Positions 31,175 through 40,568 of a stretch of 64,000 nt of DNA are shown one piece after another. The notes beneath the pieces were generated by a model. It had not been told where the DNA came from, searched no databases, and saw nothing but the letters and a program-made list of their open reading frames with translations. A program made the translations under genes and the position numbers. The DNA is from Rhodoplanes sp. (lineage in GTDB: Bacteria; Pseudomonadota; Alphaproteobacteria; Rhizobiales; Xanthobacteraceae). Each line of letters begins with the position of its first letter. Position 1 is the first letter of the stretch. The stretch is from NCBI RefSeq assembly GCF_013377085.1, contig NZ_JACAAX010000023.1, positions 1-64,000 on the forward strand, read 5' to 3'.

Positions 31175-34100
31175 TCACTCGGCCGGCTGGCCGGTCGGCG
31201 CCGCCGGCTGCGCACCACGACGCCGGCTGGCGAGGCCGGCGAGCCAGCTCGTGACCACGTAGAAGGCCGGCGTGAAGATCAGGCCGAACGTGGTGACGCC
31301 GATCATGCCGGAGAACACCGCCGTACCGAGCGCCTGGCGCAGCTCGGCGCCGGCGCCCGTCGCCCACACCAGCGGCACCACACCGAGCACGAAGGCGAGC
31401 GACGTCATCAGGATCGGCCGCAGCCGCAGCCGCGCCGCCTCGACGGCGGCGTGCGCGCGGTCGTGCCCCTGGTCCTCGAGCTGCTTGGCGAACTCGACGA
31501 TCAGAATGGCGTTCTTGGCCGCCAGTCCTATCAGCACCACGAAGCCGACCTGGGTGAGGATGTTGTTGTCCTGCCCGCGCAGAATGACGCCGCTGATCGC
31601 CGCGACCAGACACATCGGCACGATCATGATGACGGCGAGCGGCAGCGTCAGGCTCTCGTATTGCGCCGCCAGCACCAGGAACACGAAGACGACCCCGAGC
31701 CCGAAGGCGAAGATCGCGGTGTCGCCGGCCTTGAGCTGCTGAAGGGCGATGCCCGTCCACTCGTAGCCGATGCCCGGCGGCAGCGTCTCGGCCGCGAGCT
31801 TCTCCATGATGGCGATGGCCTGGCCCTGCGAGTAGCCGGGCGCGGAATCGCCGTCGAGCTCGGCCGCCGGATAGAGATTGTAGCGCGGCACCCGGTACGG
31901 CCCGGAGATGTCGCGCACCGTGGTGAACGAGCCGAGCGGCACGGTCTCGCCGCGGGCGTTGCGCACCCGCAGGCTCAGCACGTCCTTCGGCTCCAGCCGG
32001 TGCTCGGCCTCGGCCTGCGCCTGCACCCGGAAGGTGCGGCCGAACAGGTTGAAGTCGTTGACGTAGGACGAGCCGATATAGACCTGCAGGGCGTTGAACA
32101 CGTCGGCCAGATTGATGCCGAGGAGCTGCGCCTTGGTGCGGTCGATGTCGAGATAGAGCTGCGGCGTCGAGGTCTCGAACAGCGAATACACCTGCTTGAG
32201 GCCCGGCGTCTGGGCAGCGCGGCCCATCATGCCGTAGACCGCGCCGAGCAGCGCCTGCGAGCCGACGCCGTCGCGGTCCTGCACCATCATGCGGTAGCCG
32301 CCGGCATTGCCGATGCCCTGCACGGGCGGCGGCAGCACCACCACCATGAAGGCTTCCTGGATCGCCGCCAGCTTGCCGAACAGCGCGCCCTGGATGCCCG
32401 CCGCGGTCTTGGCCGGGTCGCCGACCCGTTGGTCGAACGGCTCCAGGATCAGGAACATGGCGCCGGCGTTCGGGGCATTGGTGAAGGTCGCCCCCGAGAA
32501 TCCGACGATGTTGATGGCGTGACCGACGCCGGGCGTCGACAGCGCCAGTTCGGCGGCGCGTTTCATCACGGCGTCGGTCCGCTGCAGCGAGGATCCGGGC
32601 GGGAGCTGCGACGCCACGATCAGGTAGCCGCGGTCCTGCTGGGGAATGAAGCCGCGCGGCGTGTTGCGGAACTCGTTGAGGCCGAAGCCGAGCACGGCCG
32701 CATAGGCGATCAGCATCAGCACCACGAGACGCACGACCCGCCCGGCCAGCCAGCCGTAGCCGTTGGCGACGGCGTCGAAACCGCGGTTGAACAGGCGGAA
32801 GAAGCCGTGAACCGGCTTCTCGAACCATCTCTCCCGTTGGCGCGGATCGTGACTCTTGAGCAGCAGCGCACACAGCGCCGGCGACAGGGTCAGCGAGACG
32901 ACGAGCGAGATCAGGGTCGAGCCCGCGATGGTGAGGGCGAACTGCTGGTAGAACTGCCCGGAGATACCGGTGATGAAGGCGGTCGGCACGAACACGGCGG
33001 TCAGCACCAGCGCGATGGCGACCAGGGCGCCGCCGACCTCGTCCATGGTCTTGTGCGCCGCCTCGCGGGGCGTCAGCCCCACCGAGATGTTGCGCTCGAC
33101 GTTCTCCACCACGACGATGGCGTCGTCGACGACGATGCCGATGGCGAGCACCAGGCCGAACAGCGACAGGTTGTTCAGCGAGAAGCCGAACAGGCTCATC
33201 ACGAAGAAGGTGCCGACCAGCGAGATCGGGATCGCCAGGATGGGGATCACCGCGGCACGCCAGGTCTGCAGGAACAGGATGACGACCAGCACGACCAGGA
33301 TGGCGGCCTCGAAAATGGTCTCGACGACGGCGCGCACCGACTCGGCGATGAACAGGGTCGGGTTGTAGATGATGGCGTGCTTGACTCCCTCGGGGAATCC
33401 CGGCGCGAGGCGGTCCATGGCCGCCACCACGCCCTGCCCGGTCGTCAGCGCGTTCGAACCCGGCCGCTGGAAGACGCCGAGCGCCACCGACGGCTGCCGG
33501 TCCAGGTAGGAGGTCGAGGAATAGTCCTGCGCGGTCAGCTCGACCCGGCCGATATCCTTGATCCGGACGACGGCGATTTCGGTCTGCTTGACGACGATGT
33601 TGGCAAACTCCTGCGGGTCGCTCAGGCGGCCGAGCGTGCGCACCGCGACCTGGAAGGCGAGCTGGTCCGGCACCGGCGGCTGGTTGAGCACGCCGGAGGC
33701 GACCTGGATGTTCTGCGCCTGCAGGGCGGCCGTGACGTCGTTCGCAGTCAGGTTGAGCGACTGCATGCGGTCGGGATCGAGCCAGATCTGCATGGCGTAG
33801 TCGCGGCTGCCGAACACCGTGATGGAGCCGACGCCGTCGACGCGCGACAGCACGTCCTTGATCTGGATATTGGCGAAATTGGAGATGAACAGCGTGTCGC
33901 GCGAGGAGTCCGGCGAGTAGAGGTTCACCACCATCAGGATGTCGGGCGATGCCTTCGCCACCGTCACGCCGATCTGCTGGACCTGGAGCGGCAGGCGCGG
34001 CGCCGCGATCGCCACGCGGTTCTGCACCTGCACCTGCGCGATGTCGAGATTGACGCCGATGTTGAACGTCACGGCGATCGAGAAGCGGCCGTCGGCGGTC

Positions 34101-34351
34101 GAGTTCGAGGAGATGTAGAGCATCCCCTCGACGCCGTTGATCTGCTGCTCGACCGGCGCCACCACGGTCTCGGCGACAGTCTCGGCGCTGGCGCCCGGAA
34201 ACTGGCCCGTCACGTTGATGACGGGCGGCGCGATCTCGGGATACTGGGCGACCGGCAGGCGCACATAGGCGACCGCGCCCAGAATGACGATGACGATCGA
34301 GATGACCGAAGCGAAGATCGGCCGCTCGATGAAGAAGTGCGACAGCTTCAT
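31175..34351 (-). CDS. RND efflux permease (HAE1 family, AcrB-like)
   Basis: A 1058-residue inner-membrane proton/drug antiporter of normal length. It starts MKLSHFFIERPIFASVISIV. Helix 4 has GIVVDDAIVVVENVERN with the paired Asp residues of the proton relay, and the C-terminal half mirrors it (GLAAKNAILIVEF with the Lys). Two large periplasmic loops give the porter domain. It works as a trimer with the adaptor encoded 10 bases upstream and an outer-membrane channel not present here. Likely export of hydrophobic drugs, solvents or bile-like compounds; specificity unknown. Confidence 0.95.
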   Translation of the reverse strand: MKLSHFFIERPIFASVISIVIVILGAVAYVRLPVAQYPEIAPPVINVTGQFPGASAETVAETVVAPVEQQINGVEGMLYISSNSTADGRFSIAVTFNIGVNLDIAQVQVQNRVAIAAPRLPLQVQQIGVTVAKASPDILMVVNLYSPDSSRDTLFISNFANIQIKDVLSRVDGVGSITVFGSRDYAMQIWLDPDRMQSLNLTANDVTAALQAQNIQVASGVLNQPPVPDQLAFQVAVRTLGRLSDPQEFANIVVKQTEIAVVRIKDIGRVELTAQDYSSTSYLDRQPSVALGVFQRPGSNALTTGQGVVAAMDRLAPGFPEGVKHAIIYNPTLFIAESVRAVVETIFEAAILVVLVVILFLQTWRAAVIPILAIPISLVGTFFVMSLFGFSLNNLSLFGLVLAIGIVVDDAIVVVENVERNISVGLTPREAAHKTMDEVGGALVAIALVLTAVFVPTAFITGISGQFYQQFALTIAGSTLISLVVSLTLSPALCALLLKSHDPRQRERWFEKPVHGFFRLFNRGFDAVANGYGWLAGRVVRLVVLMLIAYAAVLGFGLNEFRNTPRGFIPQQDRGYLIVASQLPPGSSLQRTDAVMKRAAELALSTPGVGHAINIVGFSGATFTNAPNAGAMFLILEPFDQRVGDPAKTAAGIQGALFGKLAAIQEAFMVVVLPPPVQGIGNAGGYRMMVQDRDGVGSQALLGAVYGMMGRAAQTPGLKQVYSLFETSTPQLYLDIDRTKAQLLGINLADVFNALQVYIGSSYVNDFNLFGRTFRVQAQAEAEHRLEPKDVLSLRVRNARGETVPLGSFTTVRDISGPYRVPRYNLYPAAELDGDSAPGYSQGQAIAIMEKLAAETLPPGIGYEWTGIALQQLKAGDTAIFAFGLGVVFVFLVLAAQYESLTLPLAVIMIVPMCLVAAISGVILRGQDNNILTQVGFVVLIGLAAKNAILIVEFAKQLEDQGHDRAHAAVEAARLRLRPILMTSLAFVLGVVPLVWATGAGAELRQALGTAVFSGMIGVTTFGLIFTPAFYVVTSWLAGLASRRRGAQPAAPTGQPAE

Positions 34352-34361
34352 CGGATGACTC

Positions 34362-35552
34362 TCAATCGGCCTTGGCGGTCGGCGCCTTGTCGGCCGCGGA
34401 GGCCTGCGGGCCGGCGGGCGCCGGCGCCTCCTCCTTCGGCGTGACCTTCTGGCCCGGCCGGGTCTTGGCCATGCCGTTGACGATCACCCGGTCGTCGGGC
34501 GACAGGCCGCTCTTGACCACCCGCAGCTTGTCGACGAGCTGGCCCAGCGTGACGAATTTCTGGCGCGCGACATTCTCGCCGTCGACCACGAGGACGTATT
34601 TGCGGACCTGCTCGGAGCCGATCGCCACGTCCGGCACCAGCAACGCGGTTTGCGGTTGCGAGGCAGGCACCTGCACGCGGGCGAACATGCCGGGCGTGAA
34701 CAGGCCGTCGGCATTCGGCAGCACGGCGCGACCCCGGATGGTGCCGGTCAGCCGCTCGATGACGTTGTCGACGAAGTCCATCGGGCCCTTGTGCTTGAAG
34801 TCCGGCTCATCGATCAGCTTGAGGGCGATCTCGACGCCGCCCGAGCGGCTGGCCGGGCCGTCGGCCGCCGAACGCCGGTAGCGCAGATAGGCCGCCTCGT
34901 CGAAGGTGAACTCGAAACGGATCGGATCGTAGGTGACGATGGTGGCGAGCAGCGTGGTGGTGCCGCCGGTGCCGCCGGTGACGAGATTGCCGGGCGACAC
35001 GCGGCGATCACCCATGCGGCCGCTGATCGGGGCGCGCAGCTCGGTGAACTCGAGGTCGAGGGTCGCCTGCCGCACCGCCGCCTCCTGCGCCGACACCGAG
35101 GCCTGGGCGACGCGCTTCGATTGCGTGCGCTGGTCGAAGGTCTGCTCCGTGATGGTGCGGTCGCGGACGAGCTGCTGGGCGCGCGCGAGGTCCGCCTCGG
35201 CGAAGGCGAGATTGGCACGCGCCTGTTCGAGATTCGCCTTGGCCTGGTCGAGCGCGGTCTGGAACGGCCGCTTGTCGATCGTGAACAGGAGGTCGCCCTG
35301 CTTGACGAGCTGGCCGTCCTTGAAGTTCACCTGGTCGAGATAGCCGGAGACGCGCGCGCGCACCTCGACGGAGTCGATCGCGACGAAGCGGCCGACATAC
35401 TCGTCGTAATCGGTCACGGTGCGCTGGACCGGCTTCGCCACCGTCACTTGCGGCGGCGGTGGCGCGGCCGCAGGCTGCTTGGTCTCACCGCCGCATCCCG
35501 CCAGGACAACGGCCAAGCTGACGGCGGCAAGGCGCGCGCAGATCGGACTCAT
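34362..35552 (-). CDS. RND efflux periplasmic adaptor lipoprotein
   Basis: A 396-residue membrane fusion protein. It has a lipoprotein signal (lipobox LAGC), the barrel-sandwich half ARVSGYLDQVNFKDGQLVKQ, a coiled-coil hairpin (about 90-160, with FEQR-type heptads) and the matching lipoyl half TELRAPISGRMGD. It bridges the RND pump and an outer-membrane channel. The tail is Pro/Ala/Lys-rich. The ATG at 35552 has GGAG before it; an earlier in-frame ATG would place the lipobox too deep. Operon: adaptor then permease. No TetR-type repressor is adjacent; the divergent gene is a protease. Confidence 0.93.
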   Translation of the reverse strand: MSPICARLAAVSLAVVLAGCGGETKQPAAAPPPPQVTVAKPVQRTVTDYDEYVGRFVAIDSVEVRARVSGYLDQVNFKDGQLVKQGDLLFTIDKRPFQTALDQAKANLEQARANLAFAEADLARAQQLVRDRTITEQTFDQRTQSKRVAQASVSAQEAAVRQATLDLEFTELRAPISGRMGDRRVSPGNLVTGGTGGTTTLLATIVTYDPIRFEFTFDEAAYLRYRRSAADGPASRSGGVEIALKLIDEPDFKHKGPMDFVDNVIERLTGTIRGRAVLPNADGLFTPGMFARVQVPASQPQTALLVPDVAIGSEQVRKYVLVVDGENVARQKFVTLGQLVDKLRVVKSGLSPDDRVIVNGMAKTRPGQKVTPKEEAPAPAGPQASAADKAPTAKAD

Positions 35553-35700
35553 GACAGCTCCGTCGGATTTTCTCGGATCGGCAGACATCGCGCATCCTTG
35601 TGGCCCGACAAAGGCCCGCCTGGGGAAGGAAGCCCGGCGCTGGCGCGACGTCCCGATGGTCTTCCATAACAGCGTGGCATTCCCCATATCCGCCCGTGCC

Positions 35701-36786
35701 ATGCAAGTCCATCCCCGAAAAGGCCGCACGCCCGACTGCGATACCGACGCAGCCGCGCGGTGTATTCATATCGTTTACACCTCTTCCAAATCGAACCCGG
35801 AGTTCGATGATCGGCCGCAGCCCGCACCGTCGCGATCAGACGACGACAGCGCGCTGCTCGATGCCTATTCGCGCGCCGTCACGTCGGTGGTCGATCGCAT
35901 CGGCCCGGCGGTGGTGCGCCTCGACGTGGCCGGTCCGCAGGGTCGCGGCGGATCGGGATCCGGAGTCATCGTCTCGCCGGACGGGCTGATCGTCACCAAC
36001 CACCATGTCGTCACGGCAAGCCCCCGGCTGAAGGTCACCACGGCCGACGGCATGCGGCTCAACGCCCGGGTGGTCGGCATCGACCCCGACACCGACCTCG
36101 CCCTGGCACGGGTGGAGGAAAGCTTGGCTTTGCCTGCCGCCACCCTCGGCGACTCGCGAAAGCTGCGGCGTGGCCAGCTCGTCATCGCCATCGGCAATCC
36201 GCTCGGCTTCGAGTCGACCGTGACGGCCGGCGTCGTCTCGGCGCTGGGCCGCTCGCTGCGGGCGTCGAGCGGCCGGCTGGTCGACGATCTGATCCAGACC
36301 GATGCCGCGCTCAATCCGGGCAATTCGGGCGGCCCGCTGGTCGCCTCGCACGGCGAGGTGGTGGGCATCAACACGGCGATCATCCAGGGCGCGCAGGGCA
36401 TCTGCTTTGCCATCGCGGCCAACACGGTGAAGCATGTGATCGGCGAGCTGGTGCGGCACGGCCGGGTGCGCCGGGCCTGGATCGGCATTGCGGCGGCCCA
36501 GACCGCCCTGCCGGCGCGGCTGCGGCATCTCGCCGGGGTGGCCCAGGACAGCGCCGTGATGGTCGCCTCGGTCGAGCCGGGAAGCCCCGCCGCCGAGGCC
36601 GGAATCGCCGGCGGCGACGTCGTGCTGGCGATCGACGGCCGCCCCGTGACGGGCGCCGACGAGCTGGTGCGCAGCCTCACCGGCGAGCAGATCGGCCGCA
36701 CCATCGCGGTCGAGATTCTGCGCGACGGTGCCCGGCGCATCGTGTCGCTGGTGCCCAACGAACGCCCTCGCCGCGCCGCCGCCTGA
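35701..36786 (+). CDS. HtrA/DegP-like S1C serine protease with one PDZ domain
   Basis: A trypsin-like protease domain with the triad His (TNHHVV), Asp (PDTDLALAR) and Ser (NPGNSGGPL), followed by one PDZ domain (GSPAAEAGIAGGDVVLAIDG). About 361 residues if the ATG at 35701 is used. No signal peptide is obvious, which fits a cytoplasmic-facing subgroup seen in Rhizobiales, but the start is uncertain: an ATG at 35656 is possible and neither has a convincing ribosome site. DegP normally has two PDZ domains; one is the DegS-like layout. It is divergent from the RND operon, so the two may respond to shared envelope stress. Confidence 0.82.
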   Translation: MQVHPRKGRTPDCDTDAAARCIHIVYTSSKSNPEFDDRPQPAPSRSDDDSALLDAYSRAVTSVVDRIGPAVVRLDVAGPQGRGGSGSGVIVSPDGLIVTNHHVVTASPRLKVTTADGMRLNARVVGIDPDTDLALARVEESLALPAATLGDSRKLRRGQLVIAIGNPLGFESTVTAGVVSALGRSLRASSGRLVDDLIQTDAALNPGNSGGPLVASHGEVVGINTAIIQGAQGICFAIAANTVKHVIGELVRHGRVRRAWIGIAAAQTALPARLRHLAGVAQDSAVMVASVEPGSPAAEAGIAGGDVVLAIDGRPVTGADELVRSLTGEQIGRTIAVEILRDGARRIVSLVPNERPRRAAA

Positions 36787-37006
36787 CCGGTGAAATCCGG
36801 ATCTGGTTTTTCCGGGACGCCCCCCACCAGGCCGGCGCGCTGAACAGTTGCGCACGACGATTTGTGCGACTTTTGCGTTTACATCACCTATGACGCTCGT
36901 TTAGGTTGCATTCCGCAACCCGCAGGCGCCGCGCCGCCGGGATGACCTCCGACCCGTCCTCCGGGCCGCAGGTCCGGCCCACGCCTGCCACCAAAGGGGT
37001 CCGGCG

Positions 37007-37756
37007 ATGCTGTTCTACGTGCAGATGAGGTGGAACTATCAGGGGCGGATCTCGCAGGACCAGCTCTGGGACCTGGAGGCGCAGGAGGGCGACCACGGCG
37101 TCGAGGGCATCCGGGCCGGCTTCGTCCAGCTCTACAAGGTGGTGTCGCAGCATCGCATCATCGCCATCGTCAATGCCTCGTCGCTCGAGGATCTCGACCG
37201 CAACTCGATGGGCTGGCTGCCCATGCGCGAGTATCTCGAGTTCGAGGAGGTGTGGGCGCTGCGCGACTACGAAGGCTTTTTGGCCGACGTGAAGGCCAAG
37301 TTCCCGCAGCCGGCACAGCCCCTGCCCGCCCCCGTCGACCCGGCCGAGACCCGCGCCGTCGCCACCGCCTGGTTCCACAACATGCAGACCGGCAAGCCAG
37401 ACGACGCGATCGCCCTGCTCGATCCCGACGTCACCTGGGACAATGTCCCGCCGGTCGCCGGCGTCAGCGATCTCGCGCCATGGCTCGGCTCCTACCGGGG
37501 CGTGCCGGACGTGCTGAAGAGCTTCGGGGTGTGGGCGGCGCATTCCAAGATGCTGAGCTTCACGCTGCAGGGCGACGTGATGGTGGACGGCGAACGGGCC
37601 GTCGGCATCGTCCACGAGCACGCCCAATGCCTCGCCAACGGCAACGAGTACGACCTGCAGGTCGCCACCTTCCTCACGGTGCGCCGGCGCAAGATCGTCG
37701 CCTGGCGGGTGTGCTGGGACGTGTCGCCGCTGGTGCGCGCCTATCGCAATCTGTGA
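37007..37756 (+). CDS. Fusion of muconolactone isomerase-like and SnoaL-like domains
   Basis: A 249-residue two-domain protein. Residues 1-100 (MLFYVQMRWNYQGRISQDQL, with VVSQHRIIAIVNASSLEDLD) look like the ferredoxin-like muconolactone delta-isomerase/dabb fold. Residues about 115-249 (AVATAWFHNMQTGKPDDAIA, LLDPDVTWDNVPP, VCWDVSPL) look like a SnoaL/NTF2 cone. Both folds usually occur as separate small enzymes acting on lactones or polyketide-like ligands. The substrate is unknown. It is followed 7 bases later by an ankyrin protein gene, with which it is surely co-transcribed. Upstream 220 bases hold the promoter. Confidence 0.75.
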   Translation: MLFYVQMRWNYQGRISQDQLWDLEAQEGDHGVEGIRAGFVQLYKVVSQHRIIAIVNASSLEDLDRNSMGWLPMREYLEFEEVWALRDYEGFLADVKAKFPQPAQPLPAPVDPAETRAVATAWFHNMQTGKPDDAIALLDPDVTWDNVPPVAGVSDLAPWLGSYRGVPDVLKSFGVWAAHSKMLSFTLQGDVMVDGERAVGIVHEHAQCLANGNEYDLQVATFLTVRRRKIVAWRVCWDVSPLVRAYRNL

Positions 37757-37763
37757 GGCCGGC

Positions 37764-38831
37764 ATGAGCGCGACCGCAAAGGCTCCCGGCGCCGACCTCG
37801 TCGCCGCGGTGCGGACCGGCGACGCCGCGGCGGTCCGCACGCTGCTCTCCGCCGGGGCCGATCCGAACCATACGGACCCGGCGAGCGGCCTCACCCCGCT
37901 GATGTTCGCGGCCGGTATCGGCAACCGCGATGCGGTCGCCGCCTTGATCACAGCCGGCGCGCTCGTCGATGCGGTCGACCGCAAGGCCGGCGCCGGCGCC
38001 CTCCACAAGGCCTGCCAGGGCGGGCACTTCGCCGTGGCGAAGCAGCTCGTCGAGGCGGGCACGTCGATCGACCTGCAGGCGACCTCGACGGGCCACACGC
38101 CGCTGTTCGAGGCGATCTGGTTCAAGGCCGACGACATCGTCGCGCTGCTGCTCGACCGCGACTGCCGGCTCGCGCCGACCACCTATTACGGCTTCACGCT
38201 CGACCAGCACATCGCCTACGCCAAAAACGTGAGCCTCGGCCAGGACGATCAGAGGAAGCTCGCGCGCATCGAGGACCTGGTGCGGGCGCGGCGCGCCCGC
38301 GACGAGGTGGCGGACGGAGAGCACGCGCTGATCCGCGCCGTGCACGGCGGCGACGTCGGCGCGCTGCGCGCCGCCCTCGCAGCGGGCGGGCCGGTCGACA
38401 GGCGTTTCCCAATCGTCGGCGGCTTCGACGACGGCCACACGGCGCTGCTGGTCGCGGCCCGCGACGGCGCGACCGAGATGGTCGGCCTCTTGATCGATGC
38501 CGGCGCCGACGTCAACGCCATCGAGCCGGTGTTCGGCGCCGTTCCGCTGCACAAGGCGACCTACAACGGGCACCTCGACATCACCCGGCGGCTCGCCACC
38601 GCCGAGGGTGTCCACCTCGACTATCAGGGCCCGTCGAACGGCTATACGCCGCTGCACGACGCGCTCTGGCACGGCTTCGCCGACTGCGCCGAAGCCCTGG
38701 TCGATGCCGGCGCCCGCACGGATCTGGTGGCCTGGGACGGCAAGCGGCCGGTCGATCTCGCGGCCGAAAAGCTCGGGCCCGACCACCCGCTGACGCGCCG
38801 GCTGCGCGAGATGGCGACGGCGGTGGCGTAG
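37764..38831 (+). CDS. Ankyrin-repeat protein
   Basis: A 355-residue soluble protein of about nine ankyrin-type repeats in two blocks (about 10-140 and 185-340), joined by a less regular segment. Typical units are LTPLMFAAGIGNRDAVAALI and HTALLVAARDGATEMVGLLI followed by DAGADVNA. There is no signal peptide. Ankyrin stacks bind other proteins. Its tight coupling to the isomerase/SnoaL fusion gene suggests that protein is its partner. The 3' end is 10 bases from the convergent murJ stop. Confidence 0.85.
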   Translation: MSATAKAPGADLVAAVRTGDAAAVRTLLSAGADPNHTDPASGLTPLMFAAGIGNRDAVAALITAGALVDAVDRKAGAGALHKACQGGHFAVAKQLVEAGTSIDLQATSTGHTPLFEAIWFKADDIVALLLDRDCRLAPTTYYGFTLDQHIAYAKNVSLGQDDQRKLARIEDLVRARRARDEVADGEHALIRAVHGGDVGALRAALAAGGPVDRRFPIVGGFDDGHTALLVAARDGATEMVGLLIDAGADVNAIEPVFGAVPLHKATYNGHLDITRRLATAEGVHLDYQGPSNGYTPLHDALWHGFADCAEALVDAGARTDLVAWDGKRPVDLAAEKLGPDHPLTRRLREMATAVA

Positions 38832-38841
38832 GCCTGTCTGA

Positions 38842-40425
38842 TCACACCGGATCGGTCGGCGGAACCACCGGCGTGGTGCCCGTCAGGGCGGCCCGGCGCC
38901 TGCGGGCGAGGCCGCGCAGCCATTGCCGGCCGAACAGCGCCGCGACCGCGGCCGCGTAGACGACGCCGCCGAAGAGCGCCAGCGCGGCGAGCGACAGCTC
39001 CTGCCGCCACGCCTGGCCGGGCTCGATCATCACGGCGACGAGGCGCAGGCCGGCCATCAGCGCGAAGGCCAGCACGACGGCCGCGACCGCGAGCCGCACG
39101 ATCGAATTGGCGAGCCGCTTGTCGAGATCGAGGAACCCGGCGCGCTTGGCGAACCACACCACCAGACCGAAATTGATCCAGGCGCCGATCGAGGTGGCGA
39201 GCGCCAGCCCCACCTGGGCGAACGACCCCATCAGGGCGAGCTTGAAGGCGACGTTGACGACGACGGAGGCGAGCAGCGCCTTGACCGGCGTCGCCGTGTC
39301 GCCGCGGGCCAAGAACGTCGCCGTGACGCTGCGGATCAGCACGAAGGGCAGAAGACCGATCGTGTAGGCGGCGAGCGTCGCGCCGGCCGCGCCCGCGTCG
39401 GCCGCCGTGAAGGCGCCGCGCGAGAACAGCGCCAGCATGATCAGGTCCGGCAGCAGCAGGAAGGCGACCAGGCACGGCACCGAGAGGAGCAGGGTCAGCT
39501 CCATGGCGCGGCTCTGCGCCGCGCGGGCGCCGTCCTCGTCGCCAGAGGCAATGCGGCTCGCCATCTCGGGCAGGATCACGGTGCCGACCGCGATGCCGAT
39601 CACGCCGATCGGAAGCTGGTTGAGTCGGTCCGCGTAGTAGAGCGCCGACAGGGCGCCGGCCGGCAGGAAGCTCGCGATGATGGTGTCGGCGAACAGCGCG
39701 ATCTGCAGGCCGGCCGAGCCGATGGTCGCCGGGCCGAGGGCGCGGAAGAATTTCTTAACGTCGTCGTCGAGGCTGAAGCGGGCGAAGCGTGGCAGCCCGG
39801 TGCGCCGCGCCGTGTCGGCGCCGACCAGCAGAACCTCCAAGACGCCGGCGATCAGCACGCCCCAGGCGGCGGCGTGGCCGGCGGTCGGGAAGAAGGCGGC
39901 GAGCGCCAGCGTCGCCATCATCGAGAGGTTCAGCAACACGGGCGCCGCGGCCGGCGCGGCGAAGCGCTGCACGGCGTTGAGCATGCCGCCATAGAGGGTG
40001 ACGAGACTGACCAGAACCAGGTACGGAAAGGTGATGCGGGTGAGATCGACGGCGAGCCCGAAGCGTCCGGCATCCGCCGAGAAACCCGGCGCCAAGAGGC
40101 TGATCACGGCCGGCGTGAAGGCGAGCGCCAGCGCCAGCAGCACGGCCTCGGCCGCCATCAGCATGGTGAAGACGCGGTCGGCGAACAGCCGCGCCGGATC
40201 GGCGCCGCCCTGCTGGCGGATGCGCGCATAGGCCGGCACGAAGGCGGCGTTGAAGGCCCCCTCGGCGAAGATGGCGCGGAAGTGATTGGGCAGCCGCAGC
40301 GCGACGAAGAAGGCGTCGGCGGCCGGCCCGGCCCCGAGCACGGCCGCCAGCATGATGTCGCGCAGAAAACCGGTGACGCGCGAGACGAGCGTCAGTCCGC
40401 CGACCGTGAAGATGCGCCCGAGCAT
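38842..40425 (-). CDS. murJ: Lipid II flippase MurJ (MviN)
   Basis: A 527-residue MOP-superfamily membrane protein with fourteen predicted helices. It starts with GLTLVSRVTGFLRDIMLAAV and has ADAFFVALRLPNHFRAIFAE, the MurJ signature, with the conserved central Arg residues. It flips lipid II to the periplasmic face for peptidoglycan synthesis. The ATG at 40425 is chosen because the frame upstream runs into the family C repeat. It lies downstream of two sugar-biosynthesis genes on the same strand. Confidence 0.93.
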   Translation of the reverse strand: MLGRIFTVGGLTLVSRVTGFLRDIMLAAVLGAGPAADAFFVALRLPNHFRAIFAEGAFNAAFVPAYARIRQQGGADPARLFADRVFTMLMAAEAVLLALALAFTPAVISLLAPGFSADAGRFGLAVDLTRITFPYLVLVSLVTLYGGMLNAVQRFAAPAAAPVLLNLSMMATLALAAFFPTAGHAAAWGVLIAGVLEVLLVGADTARRTGLPRFARFSLDDDVKKFFRALGPATIGSAGLQIALFADTIIASFLPAGALSALYYADRLNQLPIGVIGIAVGTVILPEMASRIASGDEDGARAAQSRAMELTLLLSVPCLVAFLLLPDLIMLALFSRGAFTAADAGAAGATLAAYTIGLLPFVLIRSVTATFLARGDTATPVKALLASVVVNVAFKLALMGSFAQVGLALATSIGAWINFGLVVWFAKRAGFLDLDKRLANSIVRLAVAAVVLAFALMAGLRLVAVMIEPGQAWRQELSLAALALFGGVVYAAAVAALFGRQWLRGLARRRRAALTGTTPVVPPTDPV

Positions 40426-40440
40426 GGCCTGCCCCGCCCC

Positions 40441-40545
40441 GGTCATTCCGGGACGCCGCGCAGCGGCGGGCCCGGAATCCATACTCACAGACAGGGGTTA
40501 TGGATTCCGGGCTCGCGGGCCTGCGGCCCGCGCCCCGGAATGACG
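40441..40545. repeat. Mirrored intergenic repeat, family C, long copy 2
   Basis: GGTCATTCCGGGACGCCGCG on the left mirrors CGCCCCGGAATGACG on the right. A central block GGATTCCGGGCTCGCGGGCC repeats the layout of 20663-20786. It lies directly upstream of the murJ start and may affect its expression. Confidence 0.85.
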
Positions 40546-40568
40546 CATACCCAATGATCCGATCGTCA

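Noticed and set aside
31451-34444. A 997-codon plus-strand frame opposite the RND permease
   Set aside because: Its product is a His/Arg/Gln-rich string with no fold, while the minus strand encodes a complete AcrB-like protein over the same bases.
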